Shown piece by piece: positions 7,674 through 15,474 of a stretch of 64,000 nt of DNA. The notes under the pieces are model-generated. The model saw only the letters and a program-made list of their open reading frames with translations. It did not search any database and was not told the DNA's origin. Position numbers and translations under genes: made by a program. This DNA is from Hyphomicrobiales bacterium (GTDB taxonomy: Bacteria > Pseudomonadota > Alphaproteobacteria > Rickettsiales > JACKKO01): the NCBI GenBank assembly GCA_024236395.1, contig JACKKO010000001.1, positions 186,001-250,000 on the forward strand. Direction: 5' to 3'. How positions within the stretch are numbered: the first letter of the stretch is position 1; the number at the start of each line of letters is the position of its first letter.

Positions 7674-10394
7674 CTAACGAATTGTGTCCCAATTAGTGCC
7701 CTGATGGACTTCCACCACCAACGGGACAGAAAGTGTCATCACATCTTCCATCACTTTCTTCATTACAACAGAAATTTTCCCAGCCAGTGCTTCCGGGCAT
7801 TCCACTATCAGCTCATCATGTACCTGTAAGATCATACGTGCTTTGGAAAAGTCCTGTTTCAATACAGCCATCAGTTGGATCATAGCGCGTTTGATGATAT
7901 CGGCGGCAGTGCCCTGGAGCGGAGCATTGATGGCAGCGCGCTCCGCAAAATTCCGGCGCGCCGGGTTGCGGTCTTTAATGCCGTCCAGATAGCATTTGCG
8001 GCCGAACAAGGTGGTAACATATCCCTGCTCCCGCGCGATTTCTTTTACCTGTTCGGTAAAATGACGAATACCGGGATACTGTTTAAAATAAGCATCAATA
8101 TAGTGTTTAGCTTCATCCCGGGGAATACTAAGCTGCTGTGCCAGCCCGAAGGGCGTCTGGCCATAGATGATCCCAAAATTAATGGCTTTGGCACGGCGGC
8201 GCATAGTGCTGTCAATCTTCTCCAGTGGCACACCAAACACCTGCGAGGCGGTGAGGGCATGAATGTCTTTCCCGTCCTGAAATGCTTGTTGCAATGTTTC
8301 GATATTGGCCATGTGTGCCAGCACCCGTAATTCAATCTGGGAATAATCTGCTGAAAGCAAAAAATTGCCAGGTTCAGAAATAAACGCTTCCCGGATTTTT
8401 TTGCCATCTTCATCGCGGATAGGAATGTTTTGCAGGTTTGGATTGACGGAACTGAGGCGGCCAGTATTGGCCACCGTTTGTGCAAACGTGGTATGGATAC
8501 GCTTGGTTACCGGAGAAATTTGCTTAGGCAAGGCATCAGTATAGGTGCTGCGGAGCTTGGAGAGCAACCGCCAGCGTAATACCAGACCAGCAAGGGTATG
8601 ACCCTCGGCATCCAGTGTTTCCAGGATATCGGCTCCGGTGCCGTAAGCGCCACTTTTGCCGGATTTTTTGCCACCCGGTAGTCCCAGCTCGTCAAATAAC
8701 ACTTCCCCCAACTGTTTGGGTGAGCCGATATTGAATTCCCGTCCGGCGGCTTCATAGATTTGTTTTTCCAGTGTTTGCATTTCCTCGGCAAACTTTTGCG
8801 AAAGCCGTGCTAATACCGAGGGGTCGACGCACACCCCCGCTTCTTCCATTTCTGCCAAGACGGGGAGTAATGGACGCTCCAGCGTTTCGTATACCTGAAG
8901 CACATGATCGGCGAACAGGCGCGGACGGAGCTGGTGATGCAACTGCATCACTGCACGCAACGCCAGTGCGGTTTCCTTCAGGATCGCATCGTTCTCCATA
9001 CCGGCGAGCGCCTTCGCATCGGCGAGGGTTTGCTCCAGATGGAGCGCGGCCAGCGCAGGCAGGTCATGTTTATGAGTGTTGCCGTCCAGCACGTAGGATA
9101 TGAGTTGCAGATCATCAGGGGCTGTGGGCAGAAAGCCGGTAGCAATACAGTGCCGGTAAAAGGATTTCAACTGATGGCCGATGACGGGAATAGCGGTATC
9201 TTCCAGCCAGGGCTTCAACTGGGTGATAACTTCGGTCATGGTCAGGGACGGTGTGGTTTGCCCTAGGTCTAATGTGCCCTGTGCTGAAGATTCTGCGGAC
9301 GGTTCGGGAATCAGGATCGCAGCCTCTCCGGTGCTCACGGCGAGTCCCATCGGCATCGGGATAATATAGAGCTTAGTCGGCGTCGCTTGGCGGGTAACCC
9401 ACTTCTTTAGCACATCCAGTGTTTCAATGATCTGAGGGAAAGAGAGTAATGTATCAGATTCCACAGTAGTAGCGGCTGCTTGTTTGCCTTCAGTATTCTT
9501 AAGTGAAAATAATTTTTCCACCCGCGGAATGACAGAGTGAAAATGATTGGTCTTCAAAAAAGCAAAGAGCGATTTTGCATCGGGAGTTTGCAGGTGAAAA
9601 CGTGAAAGATCCGAGTCTACATCCACTGTATCGCACAAGCCAATTAGTTGATAGGAAAGCCTGGCCTGTTCGGTATTAGCTTCGATATTCTCGCGCCGTT
9701 TGGGCTGCTTGATTTCATGCGCGTGCGTCAGAAGTCCTTCCAGCGAACCGTATTGCTGGATGAGTTCTGCCGCGGTCTTTGGGCCGATGCCTGGAATGCC
9801 AGGGACGTTATCCGAACTATCACCAATCAGCGCAAGCACATCCTGTACCCGTTCCGGAGCAACACCGAATTTCTCCATCACTTCCTTTTCCCCGATGGGC
9901 CGGTTTTTCATGGCATCAAACATCAGCACGCCATCCTGCACCAGCTGCATCAGGTCTTTATCGGAAGAAACGATGGTGACATCCATGCCTTTCTCGCGGG
10001 CGATACGGACATAGGTGGCGATTAGATCGTCGGCTTCATAACCAGGCCGGCTGACGGCTGGCAAGCCAAGAGCTTCTGCTGCTTCATGGATGAGTGGGAA
10101 CTGAGCTTTAAGGTCTTCCGGCGCCGGGGGTCGGTTCGCTTTATATTCCGGGTAGAGATCGTTACGGAAGGTTTTTTCTCCGGCGTCAAAAATCATCGCC
10201 ATATAATGCTGGCCATTCTGCTTCATTCCGCTGCGCAGTTTCAGCAGCATGTTGATGAAGCCAAGCACTGCACCCACCGGTGTGCCGTCAGGGCGGGTTA
10301 AGGGAGGCAGCGCGTGATAAGCACGAAACACATACCCATACCCGTCGATCAGAAATAGATGGTTGTTACCGGTCTGGTGGTTATTAGCGATCAT
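7674..10394 (-). CDS. polA: DNA polymerase I
   Basis: 906 residues. The 5' nuclease domain covers about 12-290 (FLIDGYGYVFRAYHALPPL; YEADDLIATYV; IGDSSDNVPGIPGIGPKTA). The polymerase domain covers about 520-906: motif A SADYSQIELRVLAHMA, O-helix RRRAKAINFGIIYGQTPFGL, motif C LQVHDELIVE. The middle 3'-5' exonuclease-like domain (about 310-510) has lost its acidic residues. The DxE position reads IIPMPMGLAVS, the second reads GHQLKSFYRHC, and the third has no YxxxD. It should therefore lack proofreading, as in Taq polymerase. It fills RNA-primer gaps and acts in excision repair. Its start lies about 60-70 bases from the IS200-type element. Confidence 0.96.
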   Translation of the reverse strand: MIANNHQTGNNHLFLIDGYGYVFRAYHALPPLTRPDGTPVGAVLGFINMLLKLRSGMKQNGQHYMAMIFDAGEKTFRNDLYPEYKANRPPAPEDLKAQFPLIHEAAEALGLPAVSRPGYEADDLIATYVRIAREKGMDVTIVSSDKDLMQLVQDGVLMFDAMKNRPIGEKEVMEKFGVAPERVQDVLALIGDSSDNVPGIPGIGPKTAAELIQQYGSLEGLLTHAHEIKQPKRRENIEANTEQARLSYQLIGLCDTVDVDSDLSRFHLQTPDAKSLFAFLKTNHFHSVIPRVEKLFSLKNTEGKQAAATTVESDTLLSFPQIIETLDVLKKWVTRQATPTKLYIIPMPMGLAVSTGEAAILIPEPSAESSAQGTLDLGQTTPSLTMTEVITQLKPWLEDTAIPVIGHQLKSFYRHCIATGFLPTAPDDLQLISYVLDGNTHKHDLPALAALHLEQTLADAKALAGMENDAILKETALALRAVMQLHHQLRPRLFADHVLQVYETLERPLLPVLAEMEEAGVCVDPSVLARLSQKFAEEMQTLEKQIYEAAGREFNIGSPKQLGEVLFDELGLPGGKKSGKSGAYGTGADILETLDAEGHTLAGLVLRWRLLSKLRSTYTDALPKQISPVTKRIHTTFAQTVANTGRLSSVNPNLQNIPIRDEDGKKIREAFISEPGNFLLSADYSQIELRVLAHMANIETLQQAFQDGKDIHALTASQVFGVPLEKIDSTMRRRAKAINFGIIYGQTPFGLAQQLSIPRDEAKHYIDAYFKQYPGIRHFTEQVKEIAREQGYVTTLFGRKCYLDGIKDRNPARRNFAERAAINAPLQGTAADIIKRAMIQLMAVLKQDFSKARMILQVHDELIVECPEALAGKISVVMKKVMEDVMTLSVPLVVEVHQGTNWDTIR

Positions 10395-10463
10395 CCGCCC
10401 GTTGTATCGGAAGCCGGGAGCGGGTGCAATGGTTTAGCCGGGGTTTAGCGTTTAGTAACCCTC

Positions 10464-10477
10464 CGGGCGTAAGCCCG
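10464..10477 (+). repeat. Left-end hairpin of the IS200-type element
   Basis: Five-base stem (CGGGC/GCCCG) with a GTAA loop, 42 bases upstream of tnpA. Such imperfect subterminal hairpins are the recognition structures bound by Y1 transposases of this family. Confidence 0.6.
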
Positions 10478-10519
10478 TGAGATGTAGCGCCTCCGGAATC
10501 TTCGTGGTATTTCTGGAGG

Positions 10520-10948
10520 ATGAAGTATCGCAAGCAGGCGCATTGTCTATATCACTGTGAGTATCACATAGTCATCTCGACCAAATACCGTCGCAAGATA
10601 TTCAACGACGGGGTATTCGCTTTTATACGCAAGAAACTGGAAGGGATACGCAAACACTATCCGGAGTTGGTTTTCGTCGAAACCAACCATGACCGCGACC
10701 ATATCCACCTGTTGCTGTCGGTTCCGCCTAAAATGAGCATAAGTAGCGTGGTGCGCATTATAAAAGCGAATACGAGTCGTGGTATAAAGCAGAGTTTTCC
10801 GTTTTTGAAGAAAGTATATTGGGGTACGGACGGTATTTGGTCGGATGGCTATTTCGTGTCAACGGTGGGCATAGACAATGCGGTTATCCGTAAGTACATA
10901 GAGCATCAAGGGGAAGAAGATTCCGGTCAAGCGGAGCTTGAACTCTAA
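10520..10948 (+). CDS. tnpA: IS200/IS605 family transposase TnpA (Y1 HUH enzyme)
   Basis: 142 residues, about the normal length for the family. The N-terminus HCLYHCEYHIVISTKYRRKI is typical. The metal-binding HUH motif is HIH within RDHIHLLLSVPP, and the catalytic tyrosine is probably in VIRKYIEHQ near residue 127. All expected catalytic parts are present, so it may be active. GGAGG lies directly before the ATG with no spacing, which may keep expression low. The enzyme cuts and joins single-stranded DNA using the end hairpins. Confidence 0.93.
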   Translation: MKYRKQAHCLYHCEYHIVISTKYRRKIFNDGVFAFIRKKLEGIRKHYPELVFVETNHDRDHIHLLLSVPPKMSISSVVRIIKANTSRGIKQSFPFLKKVYWGTDGIWSDGYFVSTVGIDNAVIRKYIEHQGEEDSGQAELEL

Positions 10949-10953
10949 GTACG

Positions 10954-10973
10954 CCATGGGTGTAAACCCATGG
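10954..10973 (+). repeat. Right-end hairpin of the IS200-type element
   Basis: Perfect 8-base stem CCATGGGT/ACCCATGG with a GTAA loop, 5 bases after the tnpA stop and 4 bases before the stop codon of ybgC on the other strand. It may also block transcription between ybgC and polA. Confidence 0.65.
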
Positions 10974-10977
10974 TAGT

Positions 10978-11379
10978 TCACCCGTTCGCCAGTGCGTCTT
11001 TCACATTCTGTGGCAGGCGGGCGGGGGTGAAGGCGGAGGTAATGCAGGCGATTTCCACATCCACCACGGCCAGTATCTCACCATCACAACGCAAGGTTTG
11101 CTGCATGGTAATGCGTGCACCGCCGAGTGCAGTAACAGATGTCTCTACAGTCACTACATCATCCAGTCGTGCCGGACGGCGAATATCCAGAGCGACGCGC
11201 CGGACGGCAAACAATACATCCTGCTCCTGAGCCAAACGGGTTTGTTCAATCCCGGCAGCACGGAGCATTTCTGTGCGGGCACGCTCGGCAAATTTCAGAT
11301 AGTTCGCGTAATAAACAACACCCCCGGCATCGGTATCTTCGTAATAAACCCGGATTTTGTGTGTATGCGATGTGTTCAT
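10978..11379 (-). CDS. ybgC: Acyl-CoA thioesterase, YbgC family
   Basis: 133 residues in the hotdog-fold 4-hydroxybenzoyl-CoA thioesterase family. The signature YYEDTDAGGVVYYANYLKF contains the active-site Asp, and ERARTEMLRAAGI follows as in E. coli YbgC (134 residues). It would hydrolyse short acyl-CoA or acyl-ACP thioesters in the cytoplasm. Its start overlaps the stop of the upstream Cys-rich gene (ATGA), so it belongs to the ruvC-ruvA-ruvB unit. In many proteobacteria ybgC is followed by tolQ-tolR-tolA; here the IS200-type element and polA follow instead. Confidence 0.93.
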   Translation of the reverse strand: MNTSHTHKIRVYYEDTDAGGVVYYANYLKFAERARTEMLRAAGIEQTRLAQEQDVLFAVRRVALDIRRPARLDDVVTVETSVTALGGARITMQQTLRCDGEILAVVDVEIACITSAFTPARLPQNVKDALANG

Positions 11380-11741
11380 TTGGGCATTTGTACCGTGCAG
11401 CGATGATCAACACATGCCGGTGCAACAGCAACGGCGGCACACATATATTCACAACGTATGCAGATATTGCCGTAATGCTGGTTGGCCGTTTTCAGCTCCT
11501 GCAGGTTTACCTGATTCGGGTTCACTGCTGTCTGGCAGCCAAATGGGCAACCCAATGATATGAGTATGCAGTCACGATCTTCCTCACAGGGGGCTCCCTG
11601 TTCGATCAGCGTTTTGATGGTATGTTCGGCCGCAGCGCATTCCGGGCTGTTTTGCTGGAACCGTTCCTCACTGTTGGATGCATTGAAGAAGGGTAAGGCG
11701 ACCAGTGCCACCCAGAAGAACGGAAAGATGATAAATTGCAT
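11376..11741 (-). CDS. Small Cys-rich exported protein, unknown function
   Basis: 121 residues from the ATG at 11741, chosen because AGGAGAGGTG precedes it and because it then no longer overlaps ruvB. An N-terminal hydrophobic segment (MQFIIFPFFWVALVALPFF) is a signal peptide or membrane anchor. The mature part has about nine cysteines (including CEEDRDCILISLGCPFGC and CIRCEYMC), suggesting a disulfide-stabilised periplasmic domain. I do not recognise a family. It lies between ruvB and ybgC and is coupled to ybgC by an ATGA overlap. Confidence 0.65.
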   Translation of the reverse strand: MQFIIFPFFWVALVALPFFNASNSEERFQQNSPECAAAEHTIKTLIEQGAPCEEDRDCILISLGCPFGCQTAVNPNQVNLQELKTANQHYGNICIRCEYMCAAVAVAPACVDHRCTVQMPK

Positions 11742-11742
11742 C

Positions 11743-12786
11743 TCACCTCTCCTCATCGGAATCAAACAAACCAGGGATTCCTGTGGTGGGCGGTGGCTTT
11801 AGGCCAAGATGTGTCCAGGCGCCAGCGGTTAACACGCGTCCACGCGGGGTACGCTGCAGGAACCCTTGTTGCAGTAAATAAGGCTCGATAGTTTCTTCGA
11901 TGGCATCGCGCTGCTCAGAAAGGCCGGCGGCAATGGTTTCAATGCCTACTGGCCCGCCGGCATAATGCTCGGCGATATAGTGCAGGTAGCGTCGGTCATT
12001 ACTATCCAGCCCGACATGGTCCACATCCAGTCGGCTAAGGGCTTTGTCGGCAATAGCGGCATTGATGGCGTCCTGTTTTTCCACCGCGGCAAAATCGCGC
12101 ACCCGGCGGAGCAACCGCACGGCGATGCGCGGGGTTCCCCGTGCGCGGCGGGCAATTTCTGCGGCACCATCTTTTTTTAACGTAACCTGCAGGATTTCGG
12201 CGGCGCGTTGTAACACACTCTCCAACGCTTCCGGAGCATAAAACTCCAGCCGTAGGGGAATGCCAAACCGGTCGCGCAGTGGATTGGAAAGCAGCCCCAG
12301 CCGGGTAGTGGCACCCACCAGCGTAAAACGCGGCAGGTCAATACGGACACTTCGTGCAGCCGGGCCTTCGCCGATGATAATATCCAGATGGAAATCTTCC
12401 ATGGCCGGGTAGAGAATTTCTTCCACCGTGATGGGCAGTCGGTGAATCTCATCAATGAATAACACATCCCCCACCTGCAGATTGGTGAGGATCGCTGCCA
12501 GATCACCGGCCTTGGAAAGCATGGGGCCGGATGTTGCCCGGAAGCCGACGCCCATCTCCCGCGAGATAATCTGCGCCAGCGTGGTTTTCCCCAGCCCCGG
12601 CGGGCCATGCAGCAACAGGTGATCCAGCGCTTCCTTACGTTGTTTGGCGGCTTCGATAAAGATGGAGAGGTTTTGCTTGGCTTGTGGCTGGCCAATGAAT
12701 TCCTTCAGGCGTTGGGGGCGCAGGCTGCCTTCCAGTGCATCTTCCGGCTGGGCATTGCGTTCGATGATGCGGGGTTCAACCGTCAC
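11743..12786 (-). CDS. ruvB: Holliday junction branch migration helicase RuvB
   Basis: 347 residues. The AAA+ ATPase has Walker A HGPPGLGKTTLAQII near residue 60, Walker B LFIDEIHR, sensor I TLVGATTR, and the C-terminal winged helix ending RTPRGRVLTAGAWTHLGLKP. It drives branch migration with RuvA at recombination intermediates. The start is a GTG whose GTGA overlaps the ruvA stop. Length and motifs are normal. Confidence 0.97.
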   Translation of the reverse strand: MTVEPRIIERNAQPEDALEGSLRPQRLKEFIGQPQAKQNLSIFIEAAKQRKEALDHLLLHGPPGLGKTTLAQIISREMGVGFRATSGPMLSKAGDLAAILTNLQVGDVLFIDEIHRLPITVEEILYPAMEDFHLDIIIGEGPAARSVRIDLPRFTLVGATTRLGLLSNPLRDRFGIPLRLEFYAPEALESVLQRAAEILQVTLKKDGAAEIARRARGTPRIAVRLLRRVRDFAAVEKQDAINAAIADKALSRLDVDHVGLDSNDRRYLHYIAEHYAGGPVGIETIAAGLSEQRDAIEETIEPYLLQQGFLQRTPRGRVLTAGAWTHLGLKPPPTTGIPGLFDSDEER

Positions 12787-13385
12787 GATGCCAGTTCCTT
12801 CAGACCCAGTGTGACCAGTTCGGAGACGGAGGCATCCTGCAGGGAGGCCGCGGCTTTATGAATTGCGGAATAGGCTTCACTACGTCCGTAGCCCAGCTGG
12901 GTGAGCGCCTGGATGGCATCATTCACCCCGGAGGAGGTGCTAGCTTTTCCCGCGAGGGGGATCACCGTACTTTCATCCGGCAGGATGGTGCCAGCTTTAT
13001 CCTTGAGCTCAGTAATTAACCGCTCGGCCAGCTTAGGCCCCACACCGCTGATGCGGGTGAATGGCGTTTTATCCCGTGCGGCGATAGCGGTGTGTAATTC
13101 TTCCGGGCTGAGGCCACCCAATATGGCCTGTGCCATCCGGGCACCGACGCCTTTTACGGTGGTAAGCAAACGGAACCAGCGGCGATCCTCCCCGTTCAGG
13201 AACCCGTATAGATGAATATGATCTTCCCGGACATGGGTCTCAATTACCAACGTGACGGTTGCGCCGGGAGCCAATGCGGCCAGTGTACGTCCGGAAGCAT
13301 AGACCTCATATCCCACGCCATTCACGTCCAGCAGGATAACGCCATTTTCAATGGCTTCCACGGTACCACGCAGCCGGCCAATCAT
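12783..13385 (-). CDS. ruvA: Holliday junction branch migration protein RuvA
   Basis: 200 residues. The N-terminal OB domain starts MIGRLRGTVEAIENGVILLD. Two helix-hairpin-helix motifs follow (TTVKGVGARMAQAIL and RISGVGPKLAERLI), and a C-terminal RuvB-binding three-helix domain (NDAIQALTQLGYGRSEAY) ends the protein. It binds the four-way junction as a tetramer and loads RuvB. The ATG at 13385 overlaps the ruvC stop (ATGA); longer in-frame extensions lack support. Confidence 0.97.
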   Translation of the reverse strand: MIGRLRGTVEAIENGVILLDVNGVGYEVYASGRTLAALAPGATVTLVIETHVREDHIHLYGFLNGEDRRWFRLLTTVKGVGARMAQAILGGLSPEELHTAIAARDKTPFTRISGVGPKLAERLITELKDKAGTILPDESTVIPLAGKASTSSGVNDAIQALTQLGYGRSEAYSAIHKAAASLQDASVSELVTLGLKELAS

Positions 13386-13882
13386 GGGGTTACCTTTGCA
13401 TGGATACGCGCCTGTGTGGAGGTGTGCAGGGCATGGCATACGGCAACAGCCAGTGCATCTGCTGCGTCCGGTGTAGGAATTTCTGCCCCTGGTAATAAAT
13501 GCCGAATCATCATGCTGATCTGTTCTTTTTCTGCGCGCCCGGTTCCCACTACGGTTTTCTTTACCACCCGCGCAGCATATTCCTCAACCGGCAGCCCGGC
13601 AAGCGAAAGCGTGAGCATCAGGCTACCGCGCGCATGGCCCAGCAGCAGGGATGTCATGGCATTCTTATTGAGGAAGGTTTCTTCCATCGCGGCGGTCTGT
13701 GGTTGGTATTGTTCCAGAACGTTGCTCAGGGACGTATGCAGATGATGCAGGCGTGCCGGCAATGGCAGGGAAGTTTTGGGAGAGATGGTACCGCAGGCGA
13801 TATAACGCAGGTGTAACCCGTCCTGCGCAATGATGCCCCAGCCAGTATGGCGCAGACCGGGGTCAATCCCCACAATACGCAC
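13382..13882 (-). CDS. ruvC: Crossover junction endodeoxyribonuclease RuvC
   Basis: 166 residues. It starts VRIVGIDPGLRHTGWGI, with the first catalytic Asp in GIDPG; the others lie in AAMEETFL (Glu) and DAADALAVAVCHA (two Asp). E. coli RuvC has 173 residues. I chose the GTG at 13882 because GAGGAGC lies about 6-7 bases upstream and because the residues before it do not resemble RuvC. The start overlaps the end of the upstream membrane-protein gene by 20 bases. RuvC resolves Holliday junctions as a dimer. Confidence 0.96.
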   Translation of the reverse strand: MRIVGIDPGLRHTGWGIIAQDGLHLRYIACGTISPKTSLPLPARLHHLHTSLSNVLEQYQPQTAAMEETFLNKNAMTSLLLGHARGSLMLTLSLAGLPVEEYAARVVKKTVVGTGRAEKEQISMMIRHLLPGAEIPTPDAADALAVAVCHALHTSTQARIHAKVTP

Positions 13883-14621
13883 GTTTATGCTCCTCGTCGG
13901 ATTTTTCTTTTTCGGTGTTATATTCTTCAACGAAATTATAATAATCAATGATAGCATCGATAGCTTCATGCGTACCAATCAATGTCAGCGCTTCATAAGC
14001 TGCCATGCGACTCGCTTCATCCTGACTACCCAGTGTTTTGCGTAGTAGTGGAACCGCAGCCTCTGCTTTATCGCCCAACTGATTCTGCTGAAAGAGCTGT
14101 AAATATCCGTGAATATCTTCTGATGGCAAGGTAATATTTTGCATAGGAGCAAGCGTTTGCGGAAATTGCTCAGCAGGGATCGCTTCACCTAATGTTTCAT
14201 ATGATAGGGTATCTGCAGGGATGAGTTTATGAAAATACTTGGTAATGTTGCCAAAGTCAGGTTTATCCATGCCACTGAAATCGGCATAGAGATAAAATGC
14301 ACCACCTACAATCACCAACCCGACAATGACCAGGGCTACCGATTTGCGGATGGTATTCAGCAGAATATAAAGTGCGGTTTGCAGAATACTAAGTGGAAAC
14401 AAAATCAAATAACGAAACAAGGTGCGGGCAATAAAATAGGCAGCCATCGCTGAACCGCTGACAATCAGGATGACAAAGGCGAGAACGGCCTCCCAGATGT
14501 GTCGCAGGAAAGAACGTTTTTTTACAGGGACATTGTGTAAAGCAGGTTCTTGCTTTTGTAATACAGGATCTGCTGCAGGTTCAATGGGCGTAAAGCCGTT
14601 TTCATCATCTTCCGGGCGCAT
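13863..14621 (-). CDS. Membrane protein with C-terminal HEAT-like repeat, unknown function
   Basis: 252 residues. The N-terminal 40 residues are cytoplasmic and acidic. Two or three hydrophobic segments follow at about 43-68, 72-92 and 97-113 (VALVIVGLVIVGGAFYLYAD). The C-terminal part holds a HEAT/armadillo-like helical pair (AAVPLLRKTLGSQDEASRMA, then AYEALTLIGTHEAIDAII) and a charged tail. I do not recognise a named family. It lies between yebC and ruvC in the same leftward series, with its 3' end overlapping ruvC. Confidence 0.6.
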   Translation of the reverse strand: MRPEDDENGFTPIEPAADPVLQKQEPALHNVPVKKRSFLRHIWEAVLAFVILIVSGSAMAAYFIARTLFRYLILFPLSILQTALYILLNTIRKSVALVIVGLVIVGGAFYLYADFSGMDKPDFGNITKYFHKLIPADTLSYETLGEAIPAEQFPQTLAPMQNITLPSEDIHGYLQLFQQNQLGDKAEAAVPLLRKTLGSQDEASRMAAYEALTLIGTHEAIDAIIDYYNFVEEYNTEKEKSDEEHKRAYCGD

Positions 14622-14629
14622 TGATTATA

Positions 14630-15376
14630 TTATCCTTCCAGTGCGGCGGCTACTTCATCTGAGATATCGTAATTCGCAGCGACATACTGTACGTCATCAT
14701 TTTCTTCCAGTGCTTCAATCAGGCGAAAAATCTTTCCTGCTAACTCGGCGTCTGTGGGGACTGTATTCTGGGGTTTCCAGTCCAGCCGAGCAATTTCCGG
14801 ATCGCCAAATTTCTCGGTAAGGGCGTCGCGTACGGCATCCAGTGCATCGATGGCGCAGGTGATTTCATGTTCGTTATCGCCGGATTCACAATTATCGGCA
14901 CCGGCTTCCAGGGCGGCCTCAAACATGGCATCGGCAGAGGAAACATCGCTATTATAAACAATTCGGCCAACCCGTTCGAACATGAAGCTCACACTACCAC
15001 TTTCCCCTAAACTACCCCCGCTTTTGCTAAACAGAGAACGTACATCTGCCGCGGTACGGTTGCGGTTATCGGTCAGGCTTTCCACAATGACGGCAATACC
15101 ACCGGGGCCATAGCCTTCATAACGGACTTCGTCGTAATTTTCACTATCACCCCCACTGGCTTTCTTGATCGCTGCCTCGATACGGTCTTTTGGGACGTTG
15201 GCTTTACGTGCAGCCTGAATCGCAGCGCGCAGGCGTGCGTTCATGTTAGGGTCTGGCAGTCCTTGCTTGGCGGCTACCAACACTTCGCGAATCAGTTTGG
15301 TAAAGGCACCGGACCGCTTTTTATCCTGTGCGGCCTTCCGGTGACGAATATTGGCAAATTTAGAATGTCCTGCCAT
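14630..15376 (-). CDS. yebC: YebC/PmpR (TACO1) family protein
   Basis: 248 residues, the standard length. It starts MAGHSKFANIRHRKAAQDKK, the family signature; KASGGDSENYDEVRYEGYGP and a C-terminal VQYVAANYDI also match. Members act as DNA-binding regulators or ribosome-associated factors that help translation through difficult sequences; YebC proteins often adjoin ruvC, as here. It is the first gene of the leftward series yebC, membrane protein, ruvC, ruvA, ruvB, Cys-rich protein, ybgC. Confidence 0.96.
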   Translation of the reverse strand: MAGHSKFANIRHRKAAQDKKRSGAFTKLIREVLVAAKQGLPDPNMNARLRAAIQAARKANVPKDRIEAAIKKASGGDSENYDEVRYEGYGPGGIAVIVESLTDNRNRTAADVRSLFSKSGGSLGESGSVSFMFERVGRIVYNSDVSSADAMFEAALEAGADNCESGDNEHEITCAIDALDAVRDALTEKFGDPEIARLDWKPQNTVPTDAELAGKIFRLIEALEENDDVQYVAANYDISDEVAAALEG

Positions 15377-15474
15377 GGATTGCGTGCTGCTCCTTTATTT
15401 AGGGGTTACTTCACGATACTAATAAGTTTGGCCCTGTCATAAAAGGGAAATGTTACATTCCTGTGAAGGTGAAC

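Larger units (their letters stand above)
10454..10985 (+). mobile_element. IS200/IS605-type element carrying only tnpA (ends approximate)
   Basis: The element consists of one transposase gene flanked by subterminal hairpins. The left hairpin is CGGGC-GTAA-GCCCG (10464-10477). The right hairpin has an 8-base perfect stem with the same GTAA loop (10954-10973). It has no terminal inverted repeats and no target duplication, as expected for single-strand Y1 transposition. It sits between ybgC and polA, with its right hairpin 4 bases from the ybgC stop codon. The exact cleavage sites cannot be fixed without an empty-site sequence, so the boundaries are estimates. No tnpB is present. Confidence 0.7.

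Noticed and set aside
8507..9103. Several long open frames opposite polA, ruvB, glutamate dehydrogenase and other large genes
   Set aside because: They overlap strong conserved coding sequence, have no ribosome-binding sites or family motifs, and are expected by chance in this base composition.
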